In this document: piece by piece, positions 15,640 to 25,222 of the stretch | Position numbering within the stretch: position 1 is the first letter of the stretch | Layout of the letters: the number at the start of each line of letters is the position of its first letter | NCBI RefSeq assembly: GCF_003590775.1 | Contig: NZ_QYUM01000002.1 | Span: 1,488,001-1,552,000, forward strand | Origin: Sphingomonas cavernae | GTDB taxonomy: Bacteria; Pseudomonadota; Alphaproteobacteria; Sphingomonadales; Sphingomonadaceae | DNA length: 64,000 bases | Reading direction: 5' to 3' | The notes under the pieces: generated by a model | Databases searched by the model: none | What the model was told of the DNA's origin: nothing | What the model saw: only the letters and a program-made list of their open reading frames with translations | Made by a program: the position numbers and the translations under genes

Positions 15640-16257
15640 ATGAGCGTTCATTTTCATGAAGAAGACCTGCCCGAAGGCGTGCTTGCGCCGGGGCCTGTTG
15701 CTGTCGATACCGAGACGATGGGGCTGGTTACGCCGCGCGACCGGCTGTGCCTGCTCCAGATCTCGGACGGTCGGGGCGACGAACATCTCGTGCGCTTCGG
15801 GCCCGGCAGCGATTATGCCGCGCCCAATCTGCGCGCCGTCCTCGCCGATCCGGCGCGGCTGAAACTGTATCATTTCGCGCGTTTCGATCTCGCTGCGATC
15901 CAGCATTATCTCGGCGTGATGGCCGAACCCGTCTATTGCACCAAGACGGCGTCGCGGCTCGTGCGCACCTATACCGACCGGCACGGCCTCAAGGAGCTGG
16001 TGCGCGAACTGCTCGGCGCCGAAATCTCGAAACAGCAGCAATCCTCGGATTGGGGTGGCGCCGTGCTCTCGGACGCGCAAAAGGATTATGCCGCTTCGGA
16101 CGTACGTTATCTCCACCGGCTGAAGGCCGAACTCGACCCGCGCCTCGAACGCGAAGGACGCGCCACACTTGCGCAGGCCTGTTTCGATTTCCTTCCTCAC
16201 CGCGCACGGCTCGATCTCGCGGGCTGGCCGGAAATCGATATCTTCGCGCATGTCTGA
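15640..16257 (+). CDS. rnd: Ribonuclease D (exonuclease domain only)
   Basis: A 205-residue DEDD 3'-5' exonuclease. The catalytic residues are seen in AVDTETMGL (Exo I), YHFARFDLAAI (Exo II) and DYAASDVRYLHRL (Exo III, with the tyrosine of the DEDDy class). It has only the nuclease domain and lacks the HRDC domains of the E. coli enzyme, as is usual for the short alphaproteobacterial form. It trims tRNA and other structured RNA 3' ends. Its end overlaps the lptC start by 8 bases, so it leads the lpt operon. Confidence 0.9.
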   Translation: MSVHFHEEDLPEGVLAPGPVAVDTETMGLVTPRDRLCLLQISDGRGDEHLVRFGPGSDYAAPNLRAVLADPARLKLYHFARFDLAAIQHYLGVMAEPVYCTKTASRLVRTYTDRHGLKELVRELLGAEISKQQQSSDWGGAVLSDAQKDYAASDVRYLHRLKAELDPRLEREGRATLAQACFDFLPHRARLDLAGWPEIDIFAHV

Positions 16258-16888
16258 AATCGCAGATCGTGTCCGATCCGAGCGCCAGCACTGGGCCGCG
16301 CCGCACGGATCGCACGACCGGCTGATTCGCTTCCTGGGCTGGCTGCTGCCGTCCGGAATCGGCGTACTCGCCGCCTTTCTCGCGATCGCGCCGCTCGCGA
16401 TGCGCGATGAGGTGAGCTTCGTCCTCGCCAAGGATAAGGTCGACGTGGCGAAGGAACGGATGCGCGTGACCGCTGCAACCTATCGCGGCGAGGACAGCAA
16501 GGGGCAGCCCTTCGCGCTCCATGCGGGCTCGGCAGTGCAGGCGACCTCGCGCGAGCCTGTGGTCAGGCTACGCGATCTGTCCGCGGAAATCCGGCTGCCC
16601 GACGGCCCCGCGCAGATGCGCGCCGACCGGGGGCGCTACGACATGAACAAGGAAACCGTGGCGGTCGACGGACCCATTCTGTTCACCGCGGCCGATGGCT
16701 ACCGGCTCGAGACAACCAATGTCGCGGTCGATCTCAAGTCGCGTCAGGTGACCAGCACCGGCGCGGTGACGGGCAACATGCCGCTCGGCAATTTCAGCGC
16801 GTCGACGATGCGCGCCGACCTGGCGAACCGCACCGTCACGCTCGACGGGCGCGCGCGCTTGCGCATCATCCAGGGGGGCGTCAGATAG
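16250..16888 (+). CDS. lptC: LPS export ABC transporter periplasmic protein LptC
   Basis: A 212-residue protein with one N-terminal membrane anchor (about 26-50) and a periplasmic beta-jellyroll domain. LptC receives lipopolysaccharide from LptB2FG and passes it to LptA. The C-terminal part (GYRLETTNVAVDLKSRQVTS, then TMRADLANRTVTLDGRARL) shows the strand repeats of the OstA/LptC family. The ATG at 16250 overlaps the rnd stop, and the gene is followed after 1 base by lptA. Assignment rests on fold features and synteny with lptA and lptB. Confidence 0.9.
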   Translation: MSEIADRVRSERQHWAAPHGSHDRLIRFLGWLLPSGIGVLAAFLAIAPLAMRDEVSFVLAKDKVDVAKERMRVTAATYRGEDSKGQPFALHAGSAVQATSREPVVRLRDLSAEIRLPDGPAQMRADRGRYDMNKETVAVDGPILFTAADGYRLETTNVAVDLKSRQVTSTGAVTGNMPLGNFSASTMRADLANRTVTLDGRARLRIIQGGVR

Positions 16889-16889
16889 G

Positions 16890-17447
16890 GTGACGATGAT
16901 GAACCGGATTCTCCTTGGCGCGATGGGCGCGGGCGCGGTGGTGCTCTCTGCGCTTGGCGGGCCCGTGCTTGCGCAGGCGCTCAAAAACCACAATGCCAAC
17001 GCCCCCGTCGATGTCGAGGCTGATCGGATCGAGGTCCAGGATCGCGCCGATCGTGCGGTATTCTCGGGCAATGTGAAGGTGCGCCAGGCGGGGCTCGCGC
17101 TCGACGCAGCGCGGCTGACCGTCGCCTATGCCAGTTCATCGGGCAGCGGGCTCGACATCCAGCGGCTTGACGCCTCGGGCGGGGTTGTCGTGCGCAGCGC
17201 GTCGGAAACCGCGCGCGGCAGCGTCGCCATCTATGATCTCAATCGCAGGATCATCACGATGGTGGGCGGCGTCACGCTCGAACAGGGGCGCAACCAGCTT
17301 CGCGGCGGTCGCCTCGTCATCGACCTCAATTCGGGGCGATCGGTGATGGACGGCAGCGCGGTCGGCGGCGCCAGCGGCGTTTCGGGCGGCACGGGCGGTC
17401 GCGTGACCGGCCGGTTCACCGTTCCTGAGCGCAAGGGCGGCAACTGA
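16890..17447 (+). CDS. lptA: LPS transport periplasmic protein LptA
   Basis: A 185-residue OstA-like periplasmic protein with a signal peptide (cleavage after VLAQA). The family core PVDVEADRIEVQDRADRAVF, then SGNVKVRQAGLALDAARLTV, marks LptA, the protein that bridges the periplasm between LptC and LptD. The C terminus has a glycine-rich stretch and a basic VPERKGGN end. The start is GTG at 16890 or one of the ATGs at 16896/16899; a G-rich ribosome-binding site lies upstream. It is cotranscribed with rnd-lptC. Confidence 0.92.
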   Translation: MTMMNRILLGAMGAGAVVLSALGGPVLAQALKNHNANAPVDVEADRIEVQDRADRAVFSGNVKVRQAGLALDAARLTVAYASSSGSGLDIQRLDASGGVVVRSASETARGSVAIYDLNRRIITMVGGVTLEQGRNQLRGGRLVIDLNSGRSVMDGSAVGGASGVSGGTGGRVTGRFTVPERKGGN

Positions 17448-17569
17448 TCCCGTCGCCGCGCACGTCTCGCCGCGGTTCACGAAAATTTGTCATGCACGAA
17501 TCTTGCCAATTGGCTTAGACTTCACATTTCGCTAACCGATCCTTGGCAGTTCGGTCGGTACGGGGGCCT

Positions 17570-17623
17570 GATCGGTTGAGGTGGAGGCGCTCCGCGCCTT
17601 CGCCGAAAGCGTGAATCAGGATC
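17570..17623 (+). repeat. 54-bp dispersed imperfect palindrome (copy 1)
   Basis: Starts GATCGGTTGAGGTGGAGGCG and ends AAAGCGTGAATCAGGATC. It matches a 54-base element at 59884-59937 with the same ends and spacing. Each copy can fold as an imperfect hairpin. It lies in the lptA-lptB gap, 20 bases before lptB. Confidence 0.75.
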
Positions 17624-17642
17624 TATACAAGTTGGAGCGGAA

Positions 17643-18422
17643 ATGAACGACGTCGCCACCATGGACGCGCCGATGAGCGCTGAAGCCGCGCGCGCGGTGA
17701 CGAACGGGCTTTCGGTCGTCTCCATCGCCAAGGCCTATGACAAGCGCTCGGTGCTTTCGGATGTCTCGCTCTCGGTCGCGCGCGGCGAGGTCGTCGGGCT
17801 GCTCGGCCCCAATGGCGCGGGCAAAACGACGTGCTTCTATTCGATCATGGGGCTGGTGAAGCCCGATAGCGGCCGCATCCTGCTCGACGGCGACGATATC
17901 ACGGGGCTGCCCATGTATCGCCGCGCGATACTCGGGCTCGGCTATCTGCCGCAGGAAACCTCGATCTTCCGCGGGCTTACAGTCGCGCAGAACATCATGG
18001 CGGTGCTCGAACTGGCTGAACCGGACAAGCAGGTGCGCGCGGCGCGGCTTGATCAGTTGCTTGAGGAATTCAGCCTGTCGCGGCTGCGCGATTCGCCCGC
18101 GATGGCGCTGTCGGGTGGCGAACGCCGCCGCTGCGAGATCGCGCGCGCGCTCGCGGCCAACCCGTCAATCATGCTCCTCGACGAACCCTTTGCGGGGATC
18201 GACCCGATCTCGATCGCCGACATTCGCGATCTGGTGAAGGAATTGAAGGGGCGCGACATCGGCGTGCTCATCACCGATCACAATGTCCGCGAGACGCTCG
18301 ACATCGTCGACCGCGCCTGCATCATCTATGATGGCCGCGTGCTCTTCGCGGGATCGCCCGCCGCGCTCGTCGCCGACGAGAATGTGCGGCGCCTGTATCT
18401 CGGCGAGGGCTTCGAGCTGTGA
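17643..18422 (+). CDS. lptB: LPS export ABC transporter ATP-binding protein LptB
   Basis: A 259-residue ABC ATPase. Walker A is GPNGAGKTT, the signature is LSGGERRRCEIARAL, Walker B is IMLLDEP, and the H-loop is in LITDHNVRET, which is diagnostic of LptB. The conserved LptB switch segment LGYLPQETSIFRGLTV is present. It powers extraction of LPS from the inner membrane by LptFG. The N terminus is about 20 residues longer than typical E. coli LptB (241). It lies 195 bases after lptA, with a dispersed repeat in between. Confidence 0.96.
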   Translation: MNDVATMDAPMSAEAARAVTNGLSVVSIAKAYDKRSVLSDVSLSVARGEVVGLLGPNGAGKTTCFYSIMGLVKPDSGRILLDGDDITGLPMYRRAILGLGYLPQETSIFRGLTVAQNIMAVLELAEPDKQVRAARLDQLLEEFSLSRLRDSPAMALSGGERRRCEIARALAANPSIMLLDEPFAGIDPISIADIRDLVKELKGRDIGVLITDHNVRETLDIVDRACIIYDGRVLFAGSPAALVADENVRRLYLGEGFEL

Positions 18423-18435
18423 TTTGTCGTTTTCG

Positions 18436-18519
18436 TGTCATCCCCGCGAAAGCGGGGATCCAGAGTCGTCCGCGCGCTTGCCCGGCATCGTCTGGATTCC
18501 CGCTTTCGCGGGAATGACA
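18436..18519 (+). repeat. Inverted pair of GCGAAAGCGGG intergenic repeats
   Basis: Left arm 18436-18464 (TGTCATCCCCGCGAAAGCGG...) and right arm 18491-18519 form a 29-base inverted repeat with a 26-base loop and four mismatched positions. Each arm is itself a small palindrome around CGCGAAAGCGG/CCGCTTTCGCG. This is a widely dispersed proteobacterial intergenic repeat type. It fills the lptB-rpoN gap and may affect transcript stability or termination. Confidence 0.88.
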
Positions 18520-18538
18520 TCGATGGGGTAGCGGCCTG

Positions 18539-20071
18539 ATGGCGCTCGGACCCCGCCTCGATCTCCGCCAGTCGCAATCGCTGGTGATGACGCCGCAGCT
18601 CCAGCAGGCGATCAAGCTGCTGGCGCTCTCCAATCTGGAGATCGAGGCCTATATCGCCGAGGAGATCGAGAAGAATCCGCTGCTCGAATCGAATGGCGAT
18701 GAGGATCGCGCGCCCGCCGAAGCGCCCGACGATGCCGGCGGCGAGGGTGGGGACTTTGACGACGGCGACTTCGCCGACGAACCCGTCACCGCCGACCGCC
18801 TGCTCGAAACCGGCGACGCCACGGCCGACGCGCCGCTCGACGTCGACTATGACGCGGAGACGTTTCACCACGACAGCGCGATCGACAGCGGCGTGGGGCT
18901 CGACGGCGCGCTCGGCCTCACCGGCAGCGCGGGCGCGGGCTTTGGCGATGACGGTCCCGATTTCGACGCCATGGCGTCATCCGAACTTTCGCTCCACGAT
19001 CATCTGCTCGCGCAGGCGGGCGCGGTGCTCTCGGGCGGCGACTGGCTGATCGCGACGCACCTGATCGACCAGATCGACGAGGCGGGCTATCTCGGCGCCA
19101 ATCTGCTCGACATCGCGCAGCGGCTCGGCGCGCCGCTTGCCGCGGTCGAGCGCGTGCTTGGCGTCATCCACAGCTTCGATCCCACCGGGGTCGGTGCGCG
19201 CGGCCTTGCCGAATGCCTGGCTTTGCAGGCGAAGGAGGCCGATCGCTACGATCCCTGCATGGCGCGCCTGCTCGACAATCTCGATCTGCTCGGCGCGGGC
19301 AAGCTCGCGCAACTAAAGCGCATCTGCGGCGTCGATGACGAGGACATGGCGGACATGATCCGCGAGCTGCGCGACTATGATCCCAAGCCCGGCCTGCGCT
19401 TCGGCGGCGAACGCATCCAGGCGGTCACCCCCGACATCTTCGTGGCGCAGCGCGGCGTCACCTGGGCGATCGAGATCAACAGCGCCACGCTGCCGCGCCT
19501 GCTCGTCAACCGCAGCTATTATGTCGAACTGTCGGGCGGCAAGCAGGACAAGGCGTCAAAGGCGTGGCTCTCCGAGTGCCTCGCCAGCGCCAACTGGCTG
19601 GTGAAGGCGCTCGACCAGCGCCAGCGCACGATCATCAAGGTCGCGACCGAGCTGGTGAAGCAGCAACAGGCCTTCTTCAATCACGGCGTCGCGCATCTCC
19701 GCCCGCTCACTCTCAAAGCTGTCGCCGACGCGATCGGCATGCACGAATCGACCGTCAGCCGCGTGACCAGCAACAAATATCTGAGCTGCGCGCGCGGCCT
19801 CTACGAGCTCAAATATTTCTTCACCTCGGCGATCCAGTCCGCCGACGGCGGCGACGCGGTTTCGGCCGAGGCGGTGAAGAGCCATATCCGCGCGCTCATC
19901 GCCGCCGAGGATCCGCGCAAGATCCTCTCCGACGACACACTCGTCGATCTGCTCCGCGACAAAGGTTTTGACATCGCGCGACGCACCGTCGCCAAATATC
20001 GCGAGGCAATGGGCATCGGCAGCTCGGTCCAGCGTCGCCGCCAAAAGGCGCTCCAGGGCAAGGCCGCGTAG
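18539..20071 (+). CDS. rpoN: RNA polymerase sigma-54 factor
   Basis: A 510-residue sigma-54. Region I is LRQSQSLVMTPQLQQAIKLL, an acidic region II follows at about residues 55-130, then the core-binding and DNA-binding domains. The helix-turn-helix is TLKAVADAIGMHESTVSRVT, and the RpoN box is ARRTVAKYREAMGI near the C terminus. It directs RNA polymerase to -24/-12 promoters and needs an AAA+ activator. It follows lptB with only an intergenic repeat between, a synteny common in proteobacteria. Confidence 0.96.
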   Translation: MALGPRLDLRQSQSLVMTPQLQQAIKLLALSNLEIEAYIAEEIEKNPLLESNGDEDRAPAEAPDDAGGEGGDFDDGDFADEPVTADRLLETGDATADAPLDVDYDAETFHHDSAIDSGVGLDGALGLTGSAGAGFGDDGPDFDAMASSELSLHDHLLAQAGAVLSGGDWLIATHLIDQIDEAGYLGANLLDIAQRLGAPLAAVERVLGVIHSFDPTGVGARGLAECLALQAKEADRYDPCMARLLDNLDLLGAGKLAQLKRICGVDDEDMADMIRELRDYDPKPGLRFGGERIQAVTPDIFVAQRGVTWAIEINSATLPRLLVNRSYYVELSGGKQDKASKAWLSECLASANWLVKALDQRQRTIIKVATELVKQQQAFFNHGVAHLRPLTLKAVADAIGMHESTVSRVTSNKYLSCARGLYELKYFFTSAIQSADGGDAVSAEAVKSHIRALIAAEDPRKILSDDTLVDLLRDKGFDIARRTVAKYREAMGIGSSVQRRRQKALQGKAA

Positions 20072-20117
20072 GCCCTCATTCCCGGACAATGACGGCTTTC
20101 GCCATTTTTCTTGTTCT

Positions 20118-20150
20118 CAAGTGCTTCGATATATATCCGAGAAGCACTTG
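20118..20150 (+). promoter_or_regulatory. Palindrome upstream of DUF2569-like gene
   Basis: CAAGTGCTTC (20118-20127) and GAAGCACTTG (20141-20150) are perfect inverted repeats around an AT-rich GATATATATCCGA centre. The right arm ends 11 bases before the ATG at 20162. It may be an operator or an RNA hairpin near the ribosome-binding site. No T run follows, so a terminator is less likely. Confidence 0.5.
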
Positions 20151-20161
20151 GGGGTGAATTC

Positions 20162-20558
20162 ATGTCTTATGATCCGCGTCAATTGAATGGCGTCGCAGGC
20201 TGGCTGGCGCTTCTTGTTTTTGTACTCGGCGTAGTAACACCCATTATTATAATTGGCCGAACAGCGCAGGATCTCTACGGCGATCCTGGTGTAGAGGCGC
20301 TTCGTCCGGGTGTGGCGGAGCATTCGCATCGTGATATTGGGGCTCTGGCTTCTCGGGCCGGTATTGCTGATCGTTGAACTTGTCGCGGTTGCCTCGTTGT
20401 CGGGTTTTCCATTTCTCGAGAAGCTTCCCGAAGTTGCCGTCCTTATTCTCCGGGCGTCACTCTACCCTGCACTTTGGACCGCATATCTGCTGCGATCGGA
20501 GCGTGTCGAGATTACCTATGATCGGCATCCCGAGGTGTTGGCTGAAGCGCTCGCCTGA
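20162..20558 (+). pseudogene. DUF2569-like membrane protein, frameshifted
   Basis: Two overlapping frames together make one plausible membrane protein of about 132 residues. Frame 1 (from 20162) encodes MSYDPRQLNGVAGWLALLVF and a first span. It goes out of register near 20309, where it reads VAEHSH. From 20310 the next frame continues with WRSIRIVILGLWLLGPVLLI, then further hydrophobic segments and a stop at 20558. The start and the GVAGWLALL motif resemble DUF2569 proteins. A one-base indel, a sequencing error or programmed frameshifting could explain it. The region is lower in GC than its neighbours. Confidence 0.6.
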
Positions 20559-22607
<2,049 letters not shown>

Positions 22608-22645
22608 CGCGGCGTCCCGCCGGTCGGTCCCGGAAGGATGTCGCG

Positions 22646-23311
22646 ATGCAGTTGAACGAAGCACTGGCGAGGCTCAACGCCCTGGGCGATGAAACGGTCC
22701 GGGCGCGGAACGCCAGGAACGGCGCGGATGACAACCAGTTCGGCGTGAAGCTGGGCGACATCCGCGCGCTCGCCAAGGCGATCAAGGCGAACCACGCGCT
22801 CGCGCTGGAGCTTTGGGAGACGGGCAATCTCGATGCCCGTCTCCTCGCCATCCTGCTGATGAAGCCAAAGGCGCTGTCCGCCGACGAACTCGACCGGCTG
22901 GTGCGCTCGAACGCGGTGCCGCAGGTGTCCGACTGGCTCAACGCCTATGTCGTCAAGGCGCATCCCGAAAAGGAAGCGCTCAGGCAGCAATGGATGGAAA
23001 CCGACCATCCGATGGCCGCCCGCGCAGGCTGGAGCCTCACGGCCGAACGCGTTGACAAGAACGCGGACGGGCTCGATCTCCCCGCGCTGCTCGACCGGAT
23101 TGAAGCCGGGCTCGCCACCGCCCATCCCCTGCCGCAATGGACGATGAACAACACGCTCGCGAATATCGGCATCCACCACCCCGAACACCGCGCCCGCGCG
23201 CTTGGCATAGGCGAGGCGCTTGGCGTCTATCGCGACTATCCCACGTCCCCCGGCTGCACCTCCCCCTTCGCGCCGGAGTGGATCAACGAGATGGTGCGCC
23301 GGCAGGGCTGA
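22646..23311 (+). CDS. AlkD-like DNA alkylation repair protein
   Basis: A 221-residue helical HEAT-like repeat protein. FGVKLGDIRALAKAIKANHA, the ARLLAILLMKPKAL segment, VSDWLNAYVVKAH and MAARAGWSLTAERV match the AlkD / DUF1061-type DNA alkylation repair family, whose members excise alkylated purines or bind damaged DNA. Residues resembling the W-x-D arrangement of AlkD are seen (QVSDWLN), but the catalytic set cannot be confirmed by eye. It follows thiC after 38 bases and may be cotranscribed with it. Confidence 0.75.
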   Translation: MQLNEALARLNALGDETVRARNARNGADDNQFGVKLGDIRALAKAIKANHALALELWETGNLDARLLAILLMKPKALSADELDRLVRSNAVPQVSDWLNAYVVKAHPEKEALRQQWMETDHPMAARAGWSLTAERVDKNADGLDLPALLDRIEAGLATAHPLPQWTMNNTLANIGIHHPEHRARALGIGEALGVYRDYPTSPGCTSPFAPEWINEMVRRQG

Positions 23312-23444
23312 GGCCGCCGCTGAGAAAGACATGGCCCGAGAGGGCGTTCAAAGAACAGCGCCACCAGATTTACCTGACCGCGCGCTGAGCCTATGCTCCG
23401 CGCCATCCGGCAACCCATTGGCCGGAAAAGGGGGAGCCGTCAGC

Positions 23445-23906
23445 ATGCACCGCGCCACCATCGCCGCCCTGATCGCCGTCACCGTCCTCGCCGCGCCCGC
23501 CGCGGCGAAGCGCGATCCCGCGCAGGTCATCATGCCCGAGGACCCCGAGCGCCGCGCCACCCATGAAGAGTGGGGCTTTGCCGAGGCGGTGATCCATGGC
23601 GATACAGTCTGGCTCTCGGGCGTGGTCGCGCGGCTGAACCCCGGCGAGACCGACCAGTTCGCCGCCTTCGACCGCGCCTTTCAGGAGATCGCGGGTATAT
23701 TGGAGCGCGCCGGATCGGGCTGGGACGATGTCATCGAGATCACCACCTACCACACCGACCTCCCCGCCCAGATCGAAGCCTTCGACGCGGTGAAGGCGCG
23801 CTATGTCCACGCCCCTTTCCCGGCATGGACCGCCATCGACGTCGACCGCCTCGCGCCCGAGAGCGGGATCGCGGAGATCAGGGTGGTGGCGAAGCGGGGG
23901 AAGTGA
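23445..23906 (+). CDS. RidA/YjgF family protein with signal peptide
   Basis: A 153-residue protein with a signal peptide (MHRATIAALIAVTVLAAPAA) and a RidA domain. Segments WLSGVVARLNPGETDQFAAF, EIAGILERAGSGWDDVIEIT and FPAWTAIDVDRL show the fold, with an aromatic PAWTAIDV in place of the P-ARS-V arginine motif of canonical RidA. The enamine deaminase arginine may therefore be missing. An exported RidA is a minor branch of the family. A GGGGGAG ribosome-binding site precedes the ATG. It ends 7 bases from the convergent restriction-modification methyltransferase. Confidence 0.82.
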   Translation: MHRATIAALIAVTVLAAPAAAKRDPAQVIMPEDPERRATHEEWGFAEAVIHGDTVWLSGVVARLNPGETDQFAAFDRAFQEIAGILERAGSGWDDVIEITTYHTDLPAQIEAFDAVKARYVHAPFPAWTAIDVDRLAPESGIAEIRVVAKRGK

Positions 23907-23913
23907 GGTGCGC

Positions 23914-24918
23914 CTACTCGGCCGCCTGTACGAAGCGCAGCGCGGCTTGGGGCAGATAATCAGTCAAGTTCACGGCTTCCCCTGCTTCCACGCGCGCATG
24001 GGCATCCCGAAGCTGCTCGGGTGGCGCCTCCTTGGGGAGAAAGCGGAACACATTGGTCGCAAGGTAATCGAGGCGTTCGTCGAACGCGAGCCATCGGCGC
24101 CCTTCGGCCTCGGCCACCTGTCCGGTCGTGTTCGAGCCGGCGAAAATGTCGAGAACGACGTCACCCGGATCGGTAAGGAAGCGCACGAAGAATTCCGGCA
24201 GCTTTGCCGGAAAGCGGGCGGGGTGTGGTCGGGCGCCGACGAGCTTGCAGCCGGAAATATAGGCGCCATTGGATTCGGTGTTGGGAATCTTGAGCAAATT
24301 GGACGGGATGGCCCCGCCGTTATTCTTGGAAAATGCCCGCCCGATATCATGCCCGGAAGGTCGTTCCTTGGGCGTGTAGAATTTGTCGGGATCTTCGATC
24401 AGCTTCAGCATTCTGTCCGAATAAGGCGACAGAACCTTGGAAACATCGGCCTTGGGCCATTCCGTTTTCGAGAACCACCAGATATTGTTGACGGAATCCT
24501 TGGCGCGAATTTTTCGCTTGTTCACCCATTCAATCGGTGACGGCAGTTTTGACGGATTGAACCAGTAAAAGTCCTCCGCGAGGAAAAAACCAAGCTCGTC
24601 GCAGAAACGGATGGGGACGCGCAAATGGTACAGGCTGCGCGCGGGAACACCTTTTTGGTAGGCGCCCCCGATGTCCATGACGAAGCTGCCCGTAGGCTTG
24701 AGCTTGGCGTGCACAAGAGCGGCAAAATCCATCAGCCAGTCGAGATACTCGGCCTGATCCTTGTTGCCATACGCCTTCTGCCGCTGAAGCGCGAATGGCG
24801 GAGAGGTGATCACCAGATCGATGCTGTTGTCGTCCAGGTGGCGCAGAAGGTCGCGTGAATCACCGCAAAATGCGGCTCCATTCGGGGTCGTATAGGCCGG
24901 TGCCGTATGCGCAAGCAT
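23914..24918 (-). CDS. PvuII-like site-specific DNA methyltransferase (N4-cytosine type)
   Basis: A 334-residue beta-group DNA methyltransferase. The catalytic motif IV TSPPF lies at residues 38-42 and the S-adenosylmethionine motif DIFAGSNTTG at 257-266, the order (IV before I) of the beta group. Long stretches such as NPSKLPSPIEWVNKRKIR and DSVNNIWWFSKTEWPK are as I remember them in M.PvuII. M.PvuII methylates the inner cytosine of CAGCTG at N4; the same specificity is inferred here. The ATG at 24918 fits M.PvuII length (336); the frame is open further upstream. It is divergent from the C gene with 79 bases between. Confidence 0.9.
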   Translation of the reverse strand: MLAHTAPAYTTPNGAAFCGDSRDLLRHLDDNSIDLVITSPPFALQRQKAYGNKDQAEYLDWLMDFAALVHAKLKPTGSFVMDIGGAYQKGVPARSLYHLRVPIRFCDELGFFLAEDFYWFNPSKLPSPIEWVNKRKIRAKDSVNNIWWFSKTEWPKADVSKVLSPYSDRMLKLIEDPDKFYTPKERPSGHDIGRAFSKNNGGAIPSNLLKIPNTESNGAYISGCKLVGARPHPARFPAKLPEFFVRFLTDPGDVVLDIFAGSNTTGQVAEAEGRRWLAFDERLDYLATNVFRFLPKEAPPEQLRDAHARVEAGEAVNLTDYLPQAALRFVQAAE

Positions 24919-24963
24919 CTGATGCAAAACGATTTTTCCAAAATAATCACACTGATCGTGTGT

Positions 24964-24976
24964 AGACTCATAGTGG
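24964..24976 (+). promoter_or_regulatory. Candidate C-protein operator (C-box half)
   Basis: TAGACTCATAGTGG contains an ACT-CAT-AGT palindrome like the ACT-N3-AGT half sites bound by controller proteins of PvuII-type systems. It lies 22 bases before the GTG start of the C gene. A second perfect inverted repeat, CACAC-TGATC-GTGTG, is next to it at 24948-24962. Two boxes are expected; the second one is not clear. Confidence 0.4.
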
Positions 24977-24997
24977 TCAGAGATCAATCTTCCGACC

Positions 24998-25222
24998 GTG
25001 AACGCAGCTACACCATTATCGGCTCGGGAAGCGCTCGCAAACAATTTGCGGCGGCTGCGCTCGGAGCGAGGTCTCAGCCAGGAGGCGCTCGCCGATCTGG
25101 CGGGCATTCATCGAAACTATCTTGGCGGAATCGAGCGCCGCGAGCGCAATGTCGGTCTCGACAATCTCGAAAGGATAGCGCGGTCGCTTGGCGTCACGAT
25201 TGCCGATCTGGTGGCCAGTTGA
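24998..25222 (+). CDS. Restriction-modification controller (C) protein
   Basis: A 74-residue helix-turn-helix protein of the C.PvuII type. LRRLRSERGLSQEALADLAG and IHRNYLGGIERRERNVGLDN form the five-helix XRE fold that binds C-boxes as a dimer. In PvuII-like systems the C protein activates its own promoter and the endonuclease gene, and represses at high level. This delays restriction until DNA is methylated. The start is GTG at 24998; no in-frame ATG gives a full domain. Its TGA overlaps the endonuclease ATG by one base (TGATG), which couples their translation. Confidence 0.9.
   Translation: MNAATPLSAREALANNLRRLRSERGLSQEALADLAGIHRNYLGGIERRERNVGLDNLERIARSLGVTIADLVAS

Noticed and set aside
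18436-18519. CRISPR-like reading of the repeated GCGAAAGCGGG arms
   Set aside because: Only two arms in inverted orientation and no spacers; it is a dispersed intergenic repeat.
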